From contig CM051512.1 of assembly GCA_028015205.1 (NCBI GenBank), forward strand, positions 22,475,139-22,539,138: DNA of 64,000 nt, read 5' to 3'. The stretch's first letter is position 1. The number at the start of each line of letters is the position of its first letter. Made by a program: the position numbers and the translations under genes. This DNA is from Mytilisepta virgata. Its lineage: Eukaryota > Mollusca > Bivalvia > Mytilida > Mytilidae. Under the pieces are notes generated by a model. The model was not told the origin of the DNA, ran no database searches, and saw nothing but the letters and a program-made list of their open reading frames with translations. This document shows positions 1 through 11,054 of this stretch, one piece after another.

Positions 1-499
1 GAGAAAATTGTATGGAATAATTTCACATACATTGTAGATGAAGGAGTAAAGTTATTTTCCTTGAGGTTTATCAATCTCTAAAATAGATATTTATTACACG
101 AATATATCATGATTATGTATATTTGTTAAAATATTTACTTGTAAAAGATATTTTATAAAAAATATTTCAAATACATTGTTTTCATGTTTGTTATGACCGA
201 AGAACAATATGCATTATAGACACTTCCAAGAAACCTACTAAAGTTGATACCATATGACGTTTTCATAATCATTGTACAGTACAATAAATACAAGAGTGGG
301 ATTTCAGGAACATGTGGGATCTCATTGTGCAAAATGAGAAGAGTTACATTGCTTACACATTTTTTCTAACATTTTGCAAATTAACTGGTAATTGTAAATT
401 AGTTTCTTCATTGTGGAATGGTAAAGCTAAATATGATCCATGATTCAGCCAAATTATCTGGAATAGAAAATTTTGAGATGGCCTCTACAAAGTAGAGAG

Positions 500-930
500 G
501 CACCTTTTTACCAGTCTTGGCATCCATGTGTGTGTCCAGACCTTAATTAAAGTTTATCTACAAGCTCATACTCGAACCTTGGTTAATATAAGATCATATA
601 AACTTATACACAGATGTATTCGACAAGAATTGGATCATTGTGACCAAGATTTCATGGTCCACTGACTTTTGTATAATTTTACCTTCAAGCTCAGACTGCA
701 GGTACTATGATATTTTATCTAGAATTCAGGTATATCTTAGAGAGATGGCAAGCATCCAAAAATAATTAGTTCACTGTGATTTAGATACAATCAACTATTT
801 GATTAAAGTTTATACCAAGCTCTTTTCAAGAACTATTAAAGAGAGAATAAATCAATTTTGTATGGGGAGGCATCAGACAGTTGTGACAAGCATCTAACAA
901 AAATTAGGTCACCAAGACCACTCAGTATAA
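500..930. repeat. degenerate tandem repeat, about 170-bp period
   Basis: Related phrases recur across this stretch (GGCATCCATG, GGCAAGCATCC, GACAAGCATC with following AATTAG and TCAC..GTGA words). The copies are too diverged for firm borders. No coding potential is seen. Confidence 0.3.
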
Positions 931-1329
931 CATTTTAATGGAGTCCAGTATAACTGTAATTGTACATTACATATGTGTACGTATCAGCATGTTCTCTAAA
1001 GTAAAATTTATCTTGTTGATTTTGCATAGTCTTTCTTACGCCCACTTGATTCTATTGTTTCTGCCTCGATTTAGGTCTACTAGCATACCATATTTTTTTG
1101 TGGAAAGTCTCACCTGTGTTTAAATCACAGGTTAATTTGTGCATTGTATGGTTGGAATAGTGTCAAAAAATGTTGACACATTAATCCTATTTCCTTGGTG
1201 TGGCTTTATCCAATAACTTGATGTAAAGCTAAAATGTATCAATCTTTATAACCTTTCTCTGATACGTTGAAACCAAATTTCTGTTCATTTGATGGATAGA
1301 TTTTCAAGAATAACTGAAAGTTGACTGAT

Positions 1330-1439
1330 GATGAGAATCAATCTCCGAAACAGAGGCTCTTGTATCTCCTACGTCAATCAGAGGTTATTGTTTGACGTAG
1401 GAGATACAAGAGCCTCTGTTTCGGAGATTGGATGAGAAT
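1330..1439. mobile_element. 92-bp foldback element with 9-bp target duplication
   Basis: Two 39-bp perfect inverted arms (1339-1377 and 1392-1430) flank a 14-nt loop. The direct repeat GATGAGAAT abuts both ends exactly (1330-1338 and 1431-1439). A perfect hairpin bounded by a perfect 9-bp duplication indicates recent transposition. Nine-bp duplications are typical of Mutator-like elements; the arms begin CAATCTCCGAAACAG. Confidence 0.85.
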
Positions 1440-2417
1440 TACCTATAATATATATTGCCAGATCGTATTATAGGCTTTTTACTTGACGTTTGTCATTTAG
1501 TGAAGGGTAAACTTCATTAAATTAAAACACAAAATAGGAGTTGAAGCTATATGTTTAGCATTGATTAGCAGTTGACCATTAAAAGATACTTATCTTAACA
1601 AAGTATGTTTCAAATTTTAACAAGATATATTGAGCACATCGAAGTCTACACGATTTTTAATTTACCCAAAAATTGTTAATTTTGTGATTTTTCGTGCACA
1701 TTTGATTTTTTTGCGGACAAGGCGACATAACTCCAGAACAATATCTGACTTTAATACGGTAACAGTATAGACATGATAGAGGAGCCTAAGGAAATTTCAG
1801 TCTTGTGAGTCTTTTTAGCAACTTCAAACTTTGATCACAGATACAAAGAACTTGGCAATATTTTGTAACTATTTTTCACCATTTTAGTAAGGATGATTTA
1901 AGTTTTTTAGAATAATTATGAATATTTACCCTGGAAACAATAAGAAAAATGTGTTCATGTACTTATTAATAAAGTTTATTTTTTTAAGTAGAAAGGCTAC
2001 ATATTAGGAGGCGGTATACATGTATATGCATCTTACTTACATCGAGAGGTTATTTGAATTTTACCTTTTTCTGCAACAATAAACAGTCAAGACAGTCGAT
2101 AAGTTTTTCAACTTGAATCCGATGACTGAACTTTCCAAATAACTATGTCACATATACAGATAATTCATACCATGATTCTTTTTGTTTCACCAAATAGCCA
2201 AGGACCAAAAAATTTACAATTTGAGAAATTCACATGTATGGCTGTTACATGACTGTCGTGTTGTTTTTCTGCGGTTTAAATATCAACCTATGAATATTAA
2301 CCATGGTGTAAAAATTACATATGCAAAAATTATAATGGCCCACAAGATTCCAACTGGATGATCCTGATATATTTACATTCAAAAATTTATAAAACAAAGA
2401 GTATTTAAATAAAATGA

Positions 2418-2423
2418 TTTATT
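2418..2423 (-). terminator. AATAAA downstream of candidate exon 2464-2651
   Basis: The minus-strand AATAAA lies about 40 nt beyond the TAG at 2464. It is a canonical polyadenylation hexamer in a suitable position, and is the main support for the upstream frame being a terminal exon. Confidence 0.35.
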
Positions 2424-2463
2424 TCAAACATATACATGTATGTATAATTCAATATTTTGTTAG

Positions 2464-2651
2464 CTACAGTTCCATTCTGACAACCATCAAGTTCTTAACT
2501 TTGTAAGAGTTATCTCCCATTTTAGCATATTTCCCTGGATTTGGTGCCAAAAATGTTTTTTCTTCAATCAAGTAGAAATGAACTGTTTCCATGTCTTTTA
2601 TTGGAAACCCAGAACAATTCAGCACTTCAGGATTAAAGCAACATGAACAAA
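2464..2651 (-). CDS. candidate 3' terminal exon of an unidentified gene
   Basis: A minus-strand open frame follows a plausible acceptor (TTTTGCTCAG, 2660-2652) and ends in TAG. It encodes about 62 residues including CSCCFNPEVLNCSGFPIKD and EEKTFLAPNPGKYAKMGDN. An AATAAA lies about 40 nt past the stop. The frame has no ATG of its own upstream, so it would need a 5' exon in phase 1, which I could not find. The composition looks like protein rather than chance, but I do not recognise the family. It could be an alternative last exon for CMC1 transcripts, the end of a neighbouring gene, or chance. Confidence 0.35.
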
Positions 2652-3349
2652 CTGAGCAAAATATATGTTTATTTGTGATGGCCAAGAAACAATGTGAAAC
2701 GCTCAGTAAAAATCACATTTCTACCTGTTTCTAAGACTTGTAAAAATAAAGTATTTTCCCACACTGTACATACATGTATAATATACACGTATATTTATAT
2801 ATGTAACTCAATTAATTTGTTTTGTACTGTAACTATGCCCTCCATGGACCCATTAATTGGTTAATAATAAAATCTTCTATTTAACTACCATTCAATAATC
2901 TGTTTTTCTACAATAATTTTCGGCCATCTGTAGACGTCAAATATTTTCTTAAACTCCATCAGCTTCTTTTACTCTGCTAACACTGTATGTTTCCAAAAAA
3001 CAAAAAAAAATCATTTTTGAATTGTTTTTTTACACCTGCTTTATTTGATAAGCTACTCATACAGGCAATAACTCTTACAAAAGTTACTTTAGAAGCACAT
3101 GAAAAATTTCTAAAGAGAAATAAAAGTGGCTGGTCTATTGCCTTCATGACAAAACTTTACTGTAAACAAATACTTTGATGACCTAACTGTTTCAAAGACA
3201 TGGTCTAATTTTCAGCAACATGGTGAGTTACTAAAAACAGGAGCAGCAAAGATTTCAAAATCCATTCTGAACTCTGAATGACTAGATCCTCATCACAGTG
3301 ACCAAAAAATCCAAACATTTCATTCTCTAATTGACACAATTATTTCCAT

Positions 3350-3748
3350 TTAAGGATGCTCACTGGTCATGTTTTGGTCTTTTTGTCAGAATTTCGGAAT
3401 CCTCAGGTTTTATCCATTTCTTAAACATGAAATTTTTTGCCCATGAACCCCCACTTTTTCTTTTATAATTCAATCATATATACCTTAAAATGGTATTTGA
3501 CAAAATTTTATGAAATCCTTTTTATTTTTTCATACATTTTTGAAAGACTGAAGTTGTCAATGCAAAGACGATGAAAAATCCAGAGAAAACCCATTTCCTG
3601 CAAATTTTCAAGGCCTTATAGCTCTAAAATGAGCATATAAACCTATATTTATTTCTTGCTTATTTGTTTACTATTCATATGTTCTCTCAAACTAAAACAC
3701 CTATTTCAAATCCTATTTATTTCCTATTAGACCAGCGATCATCCTTAA
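3350..3748. mobile_element. TTAA-flanked MITE, copy 1 (CMC1 3' flank)
   Basis: A 391-bp element (3354-3744) is bounded by TTAA on both sides (3350-3353, 3745-3748). Its imperfect terminal inverted repeats read GGATGCTCACTGGTC and GGATGATCGCTGGTC. The interior matches the copy at 14010-14402 in inverted orientation. A TTAA target site suggests piggyBac-type mobilisation. It ends 48 bp from the CMC1 stop codon. Confidence 0.75.
3716..3721 (-). terminator. possible CMC1 polyadenylation signal AATAAA
   Basis: AATAAA on the minus strand begins 72 nt past the CMC1 stop codon. It lies inside the TTAA-flanked element at 3354-3744, so if it is used, transcript termination depends on inserted transposon sequence. 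Other AATAAA-like strings occur nearby in this AT-rich DNA, so this is tentative. Confidence 0.35.
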
Positions 3749-3792
3749 ACAAATTCACTCAAAATAACATCTTTTCACAAAGAGATTACATG

Positions 3793-3982
3793 CTACAATG
3801 AATCTGGTTGTTCTTGTTTAAGTCTATCTTGTTGACGCATTTCTTCAACCATGCTATTAATTCTTTCTTCTCTTCTTTTCATATGATCCCTGTATTTTTT
3901 ACCTTTACCCGTTCGTCTAAATTCTGATCGTTCATCTAAAAATTGTTCTGTACAACTTTCAATAAATTCTGGATCTTTAAAT
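3793..3982 (-). CDS. CMC1: CMC1 exon 4 (C-terminal tail and stop)
   Basis: The acceptor TTTTCTAG precedes 3982, and the TAG stop is at 3795-3793. The exon encodes FKDPEFIESCTEQFLDERSE, then FRRTGKGKK, then a charged tail ending QEQPDSL. The first part aligns with the end of known CMC1 proteins; the last 35 or so residues are an extension. Confidence 0.88.
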
Positions 3983-6900
3983 CTAGAAAAAAAACCATAT
4001 ATTTCGTATAATTTTCAGCAAAACTATCATTATATTGGGAAGATACATGATTAAATATCTAATGTACGACATACCTGAAGTTAAACGGCTCGTCATATAG
4101 CGTGTGTATTTTACTATTCACGCTTTTGACCAGAGTTAATTACTTACCAATGAGGTACTTTACCATGAGTATGAATTACCCAGTAGAACAATCAAGTGAC
4201 ATTAGTAAAAAGCTTATTCAACCTGTTATGGTTAACGCCACTACATGCAAATTAAATGTAACTTAAGTACGTAGATTTACTTTTTGAAGATATTTCTTTT
4301 TTGATAGAATATATTGATTCTGCTCACTTAAAAGCTTAATATTCTGTTGTACAGCTATTATTTTATTATATTAGTCTCTAGAAGACATGGTAATATACAC
4401 AACAAGAGTGGACACCCTAAATGTCTCGCCTGAGTATGCACATGGACACAAAATAATGATTATCTGATACCCAACATTGCAAGTCAAAGGAAAATGTGTT
4501 AAAAGAAATACAGTGGAACCTCTGTAAACCGAACAGCTGTGGGACCGGAGAAATCGGCCGGTTTTCAGAGGGTCCAGTTTTAGGAGGTTCCAGAAAAGAC
4601 TTATTTGATCCAGAGAGTGAAACCGGAAGTGTATTACAATGTATATATATATATATATATATATGTACATGTAAAACGGCATATTATTTTAATACAATTA
4701 ATTGTTTTTAATTTCAATCAGACGTTTTTATTGATGCCCAATTATTGTTTGATTAACGACTTTCACACCTTTATTTAAAAAACCCTTGCTCTGGGTTTCA
4801 AAGAGTCAACACCTTTTTATCTTTATTTTTTACATACTCGTGATCAAGACCATATTGGTCGAAACGTTGAGTATTTTTAACTTTTTATTTTGTTGTTGTT
4901 TTTTTACGATTTTATATTTGGTTTTGTTCGACTTGTGTATTTCATACATTTTAGTCGTTTTACGCCCCTTTTGACAGCTCACCATTTCCATTTATTTTTC
5001 TTGTTATCTATTGTCACATGAGCTGTTTCGCAACATACTTAGTTTTTTAAAATGATTATTTAGTTTTATGATGTCAACCATCGATCGATTAAGGATGACA
5101 TGTATTACCGTTCACTGATTTTCCAGGTAATACATTGTTTCGGCCGGTTTCTGGAGGTTAATTTGACAAGAATATATATGTTTTGTACCGGAAAGTACGG
5201 CCGGTGTTCGGAATTCAGAGGGTCCGGTTTTCAGATGATTTTTTGCTTGAATATATAGGCAAAAATTCCGGACCGAAAGTAAAAGTTCGAATTTTCAGAG
5301 GAATCCAGTTTTCAGAGGGTCCGGTTTTTGGGGGTTCCACTGTAGCCTAAAACTGTGTCCAAGGCTGACAGGTCCGAGACTGCTATGTACCCACAAAACA
5401 CTATCTATAGACCAAAAATAGTGGGTCTACATATAATACATTTTTGTTGAGAAATGGACTTATTTGTAAAAATGGGACAAGAGTCACTCAAGCCTAAAAT
5501 TCATGTCATTTGGATATAGGTATTACAGCTATAGAAAAATGGACTTATTCATGAAAATGTGACTCAAGTCGGAAATTCAAGTCAAGGTCTCAGACAGCCA
5601 TGTATCCATCAAGCACTATTTATTGACCAAATATGGTTGGTCTATGTATTGCAGTTGCTGAGATATGGATATTATCACAAAACGTGAAACAAGTCAGTCA
5701 AGCATGAAATAGAGGTCAAAGGTTAAGGTGTCAGAAGTTAAAGTCGTATATACCCACTTAAAGAACATCTGTGGGTCTCGTTACAAATGTAGAACAGTTG
5801 CTGAGAAATAGAATAAATCATGAAAATGCATATTAAGTCACTCAAGCATGAAATCCATGTCAATGTTCAGCTGACAGGTGTTAGACTCGCATGTATCCAC
5901 TAAGAACTACATACAGACCAAATATGATGGGCCTAGGTAATATAGTTGCTGAGAAATAGACTTAATCTCAAAAATGTAACACAAGTCACTCAAGCAGGAA
6001 ATTGAGGTCAGGGTCCAGAGACAGGTGTCCAACTGGTATGTGTCCACTAAGAACTATCTATTGGCCAAATATGTTGGGTCTAGGTATTACTTGGATGAAA
6101 GTCACTTAACCATGAAATTGAGATCAAGGTCCAGAGACAAGTGCCAGACTGGTATGTACCCACCAAGAACTATCAATAGACCAAATATGGTGGGTCTAGG
6201 TATTACAGTTGATGCACCTGCAGCACATTTTTAAAATAAAATATTGAAAATTTGGAAAAAAATCATAATTTATACAAAATTTTAGGAACGAGCGAACAAT
6301 TTTTATTTTTTAATTTCTTGAAAAATTAAATGTTTGGAGTGAATTTTCAGCATTTTAGCAAAATTAAGCGGCAAAAAACATTTCTTCTTAAAATTTACAT
6401 ACATGTAGTCCAAAATTCGGAGCTGCAAAATCCAAAGAACTAAAGATTAATTTGGTGTGGCCTAAAGTGTAAACTGATATGCCCTATATATCATAATATA
6501 TGATGAGATTATGAGAAGATTTATAATTTGTGTGAAAACAGCTTTATTAACACTTGTCAAAGTTTTATAAGAGAATGTTATCTAAAATGCCAGATTTTCC
6601 CATTCTGGCCAAATTGAAACTGTTTAACCATATGGCCAATCTAGGACTATGCAATACTGTGTTCATGTCTCTTTCATTGCCCACTTTCATAACTCATATC
6701 TATTTAATGTTTCAAATAATGAAATATATATTTAAAGTGTGTTGCAATGAATTCCGAAGGGCCCTAATTACCGGGTATTACTGTATATTTGGAAATTTTA
6801 TTACAAGTTAACACATACTTTTTCAATTTAGCCATTTATTTGAATGATAAAACACAGTATGCATAACCTGTCATTTTCATTGTGGGGTCTTTTTTCAATC

Positions 6901-9900
6901 ATGTAGCTTGTATTCTCGATCACTCATAAATCTTCAATATATGGAATAGTGGACTTCTTTTGGATTTTTTACTTTTAGACATAAGTTATTTTTAGAGGCA
7001 TATGCATGTCAATAAACAATCATTTCATAATCAAACTATTACATATAATAAGTATGTAGACTTACGCAATATCTAAGCATCTCTCTAATGCTTTTGCCTC
7101 TTTTCTACACTTGAATGGCATCATAAGTCCCTGTACTTTTCCACATATACCAAAAGCTATAAATAGGAAATAAAAGAGGCCTTATATAACTATTGCTTCT
7201 TAAAACTTCAACTTTTCCAAGAATTCATTGAACTTCAAATTAATGATTAAGCACCAATCAATGTAAATAATTACACACATAACTTTATTGTTATTTAGAA
7301 AAGAATCTACACCAATTTTTCCCCTCCAAAATATCATATGAACAGGCCTCTATGTACAGTTTGGTTAAAGTGCCATTTGCTCCTACAGTAAAAATTTAAG
7401 GAACCAATTACTGACAGATAAGAAAATTGACAAAAATAGACTTTAATAGTACACATTTTGAACAGAGATTGTCATGAAGCCATGTGGCTATTAATCTGTG
7501 TCATACACATGCATATCAGGATAATTTTTCTCTTAACATTCAAATGCATGCGAACCAAAGTCAGAGACGGACTAAAATCTGGATTTCATGGGTTGCTAAA
7601 GTTAAAAATTTAATCGCCAATTTGGTGACTTATCACGAATTACAAGGCACCAAACATATTTTCAAGTCACTATGGCAACTAAAATAGGTGCCACTTAGAG
7701 CCCTGAAGAATGGACAATCATAAAATATTTACAATGATCAGTGGTATCAAATAAGATGACTTGACAAGATATTGATCATTGGTGATTATGATGAACAATT
7801 GACCACTGGTCACCACCTTTAAGCATATGAACATACCTTCTACCTCATCAGGACATTTCTCTATCATTGCTCTGTCCTTCATTAATTTTGATATACAGAC
7901 TTCTCTCTCTACATTTCTTAGAGATCTATCATCAGGATCACCTGAAAAATATACATAAGGATTAAAATGGCTCTTTATTTTGTAAGCCATCATTCTATTA
8001 AAACTTCAGAGATGATATGCAATATATTAGATTTTTTTCTAGAGTTCTTAGTGTTCAGTTTTAAAGATTTAAGCAAAAGAATGACAAAAATTTGAAAACT
8101 GAATACTTACACCATCTAAAAGTAGAAATACTATTTTAGGCCATAACAAATTGATCTTTAGTTCTTTGGATTTCGCCACTCCGATTTTTGAACGATGTAA
8201 ATTTTAAGAAATTTTTTTTGCTGCTTCATTTTGCACAAATGCTGAAAATTCGCCCCAAATTTTTCATTTATCAATAAATTAAATGTTTGTCCACTCCTAA
8301 AATTTTGTAAAAATTGGGATTTTCCCCTTTTTTTTTCAATATTTTATTCTAAAAAATGTGTGCCGCACGTAAATTTTATCTGCGCTCGAAAAAAAAAAAG
8401 TCCTCAAGAAAAAAATTAAAATTAAACCCGCTCGCACCTATTTTTGCCTTCCAAAAATCAAAAGAACGAAAATATAATTCGGTGTGGCCTTATCAGTTAT
8501 TATTGAAGAATAAATACCTGCAAAAAATTATTCTCCCTGCCATGCAAACTTTTATTGGCAAGGAGTCATGTTTACCACAAAAGGTTTGCGTTATAACTTG
8601 ATTTTTACTATCGTCAGTTCTATTACTCTAGAAAATAATGCCTACTGGTAGCAAAATAAAGTCAAACCTGGCCTAACGGTCACCTTAATTAAGTGGCCAC
8701 CTGCTTTTAGCAGTCGTCCTGGAGTGGGCCCAAAGTTTTACGTGTTAAGTTAACTTGAATAAGCGTTATCCTCTTTTACGCGGCCAGCAGCCACAAAAAT
8801 GATATCCCAGCTTGAACATTTTAATTCAATTAAGCAGTCATTTTTCTTTCTAGATATGTTAAAAACATCATTTGATTTTCAAGACATCTTTAATTAATGG
8901 TAGAGCTTAAGTATCATTCAAATTATCAATCGCATCACAATATGGTCAATTGTGGAAAACACATTGTTTCACATTAGTACAAACACCATGTTTTGTTTGA
9001 CAATATCTTCACCGTTCCAGGCCGAAAACGAAAATCCAGATTTGTCCTTCAGTGTAAAACTTGATTTAACGGTCACCTGTCTTATGCGACCACTTATCTT
9101 TGTCCCAACTGCAACCATTAAAAAGAGATTTGACTGTACGACGCGGGTGTGTAACCAAATGCTGATGAATGTGTTGATAGTAAAAAGCATGTGCTATAGA
9201 TACAAAAATACTTTTATGCCCTATTAATTTCAACTTCGTGACTCATGTTCAGTTTTGCATATATATTTCTATACTTGTTTTTCAAGCACAATTAGTAAGA
9301 ATTATATCATATGAATATAAAGGAATCATCAAACACAGTGACAATAGAGCAGTGTAAGTATATTTTGTAATTAGTTCCACACAGTAAAAAGTTCCTGCAA
9401 AACACCCCTGCTTACAAAATACATCTTCCTTATGCATAACAATTTAAAGGTTAAATTTTAACATTATTCTTCTTTACTTCAAAGTTCCTTGAAAGTTTTT
9501 GAAAGTGATTTGGTGTAATATTTTTACAACAAGTTTAGTTGTCTCCCGTGTGAGAGTATAAATTTGTGTTAAACTGATGTGAAAAAAATTGTCATTGTCT
9601 GTGTGTGTATTATTTGTAAACTCTGCACATAAAGGCACCTTCCTTTTGGCAATAAAAGAATACTGTATTATGTCCTTAGCGTATTTATTCAATTTTAGTT
9701 AATTACATACAAGTATATGACTATATCTCCAAATTCACTCTGAACTAATTTTCAAACTCTTTCATTAGCAAATTTTTTGGAAGACATTTTGCGACCAGAA
9801 GTTTGTGTATCGAAATGCAGTAATACACACATTTCACATAAAATATGTCATCAATTCACACACCCCAAATTTTGAAATTACTCAACATATCGTAATAATT

Positions 9901-10614
9901 TAAAATTAATCAGTTGTTAAGAATTGTAAATTAGTATTAAATGCACTTGAAATTATTTTATAAATGTAAGTTTGAGCTACTCCCATTTCTCTATTAACTG
10001 AAAATTCAGACATTTATGTAATGTTCTTATTACTGCTAAAATTCATTATTATTGTTTCCTAGTGCCATTCAGTTACAACTCATTATGAATCGCTATAATT
10101 TCCCTCGCATTATTGTTGATCCTTAAAGAATCCAATATTTTTTTAATTTACAGTTTTTCTGTTCATTTGACAAGGATATCACTGTTAATACATCTTAATA
10201 TGTGTCCTGATAATTTTGAACATCTAATTAATGAAAATCAACATAGGTTTAAAGTTTTATTGCTCTTACTCCTTAATCATTTTAAATATGGCCAAATTGT
10301 GTCATCAATATTTTTTAATTTATCTATTTTAAACTTTTTTCTTAATTTTTTTCCATCGACCTCTGTGAATATTAATTTTTTTAAAGACAGAGACCTGAGT
10401 TACATAAATAATTTGTCCGTACACGTTATGTAATGCAATTCTTTATTTATTAATTAAAAGGTAACAGAAAAACTTCGATTTGCATTCGACCTTTTAAAAA
10501 ACAATATTATACACAATAAATACCGAGTCCATGAGGTCCTCCTCCCATATGTTTCGGGAGAACAGTATAAATAACTTTTGGTTCACGTTTTTCTCCAAGT
10601 TTTTCTGATGCCAT
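3793..10614 (-). CDS. CMC1: CMC1-like cytochrome c oxidase assembly factor, 4 exons, 158 aa
   Basis: Coding exons on the minus strand are 10614-10524, 7941-7837, 7156-7066 and 3982-3793. All introns are GT..AG and the reading phases agree (91+105+91+190 nt = 158 codons plus stop). The product is a twin CX9C protein: C60-C70 and C82-C92 are each separated by nine residues, as in the coiled-coil-helix fold of CMC1. The core (GDPDDRSLRNVEREV, then KCRKEAKALERCL, then FRRTGKGKK) matches CMC1 as I remember it. Known family role: a mitochondrial intermembrane-space protein that binds COX1 assembly intermediates and contributes to copper handling in complex IV. The start at 10614 is preceded by an in-frame TAG with no other ATG between. 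The protein is longer than human CMC1 (about 106 aa): it has a glycine-rich N-terminal extension and a charged, probably helical C-terminal tail. The introns hold transposon copies. CMC2 is the main alternative but fits the tail less well. Confidence 0.88.
4509..5344. mobile_element. 832-bp TA-flanked pogo/Tigger-like non-autonomous element
   Basis: The element runs from CAGTGGAACC at 4511 to GGTTCCACTG ending at 5342, with TA on both sides. Terminal repeats are long and imperfect, with GGCCGGTTTTCAGAGG-type motifs repeated inside both ends. No transposase frame remains. It contains a (TA)n microsatellite and a stretch near 4840-4870 with GGTCGAAACGTTGAG, a motif I associate with retroelement 3' regions. 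TA duplication and CAGTGGAAC termini fit the Tc1/mariner-pogo group. Confidence 0.75.
4642..4664. repeat. (TA)n microsatellite
   Basis: An uninterrupted TA repeat of about 11 units, inside the pogo-like element. Confidence 0.95.
5345..6220. repeat. degenerate tandem repeat, about 115-155 bp period
   Basis: The phrase TGGGTCTAGGTATTACAG and its variants recur near 5426, 5633, 5771, 5926, 6072 and 6188. Each is accompanied by AAGTCACTCAAGC and CCACTAAGAACTATC variants. About six diverged copies. Long open stretches in it (e.g. 6025-6234) come from the repeat and I do not regard them as coding. Confidence 0.7.
6221..6465. mobile_element. truncated PIF/Harbinger-like MITE
   Basis: The interior and right end (TTTGGTGTGGCC at 6451-6462, then TAA) match the element at 8139-8489. 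The left terminus is not recognisable, so the copy is truncated or fused with the preceding tandem repeat. Confidence 0.5.
7066..7156 (-). CDS. CMC1: CMC1 exon 3 (completes twin CX9C)
   Basis: The acceptor AG is at 7158-7157 and the donor GTAAGT begins at 7065. The exon encodes FGICGKVQGLMMPFKCRKE and the following helix, supplying C70, C82 and C92. The segment is too short to stand out as an open frame; it is identified by splice sites and cysteine spacing. Confidence 0.88.
7837..7941 (-). CDS. CMC1: CMC1 exon 2 (first half of first CX9C)
   Basis: The acceptor is a T-rich stretch ending in CAG at 7944-7942 and the donor is GTATGT from 7836. The exon encodes GDPDDRSLRNVEREV, then the conserved lysine/methionine helix and C60 of the first CX9C motif. 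Incoming and outgoing phases are both 1. Confidence 0.88.
8136..8492. mobile_element. 351-bp PIF/Harbinger-like MITE with TTA duplication
   Basis: The element 8139-8489 starts GGCCATAACAAATTGA and ends TTCGGTGTGGCC, giving inverted repeats of about 35 bp with mismatches. TTA flanks both ends (8136-8138, 8490-8492). A 3-bp TTA duplication and GGCC termini fit the PIF/Harbinger group. It lies in CMC1 intron 1. Confidence 0.65.
8659..9138. mobile_element. decayed pogo-like MITE
   Basis: The left end GTCAAACCTGGCCTAACG (8661) and right end AAGAGATTTGACTGTA (9123-9138) are imperfect inverted repeats. ACGGTCACCT occurs in both halves (about 8677 and 9070). The left TA target is eroded. It lies in CMC1 intron 1. 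Confidence 0.5.
9190..10520 (-). other. CMC1 intron 1, distal part
   Basis: AT-rich intron sequence. An open frame at 10113-10433 on the other strand is thymine-rich and looks like chance. I see no exon, RNA gene or well-bounded repeat. Confidence 0.4.
10524..10614 (-). CDS. CMC1: CMC1 exon 1 (start codon, residues 1-30)
   Basis: The exon opens with ATG at 10614-10612 and encodes a lysine-rich start followed by PKHMGGGPHGL. It ends in phase 1 before a GTATTT donor at 10523. Joined to exon 2 it gives HGL-G-DPDD, which runs smoothly into the conserved family start. An in-frame TAG lies just upstream of the ATG. This exon is the least certain of the four because its N-terminal segment is not strongly conserved. 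Confidence 0.75.
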
Positions 10615-11054
10615 GTCTGTCCCATATATCCATGAGAAGCGTTTAAGTTTCTAATCAATTCAAAACAAAAAAAACAAATATTGATATGTATAAATGACAA
10701 TAATAATTTACTGTTAATTTCTTTATTTCTTTTATCATTATTAAATATAATTTTTGGAAAATGGGGAGAAATATCATTTTAGTTTTGAATGCCGTAAGCA
10801 ATATTTTTACGTTCGAAAATCCTACTTGGATAACTTTTAAGCGCAAATAAAGGTTTATCCCCCTTTAAGCATTAGGCATTTTATCTTAAAAATTGAATGG
10901 GTCCATTTCGATGTAAAGTTGAGTAAAATCAAAACCAGTATGACGAAACCTTTAATTAGTGTTCCTATTTAACTTTCCATCCAAGAAATAAATAAAGCAC
11001 GTCCATTTATTTGTAAATTGCTTCAGGGCGGATTTTGCAGCTATACTTGTAAGT

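Noticed and set aside
4371..4711. Overlapping open frames on both strands
   Set aside because: They run through the (TA)n tract and the left end of the pogo-like element.
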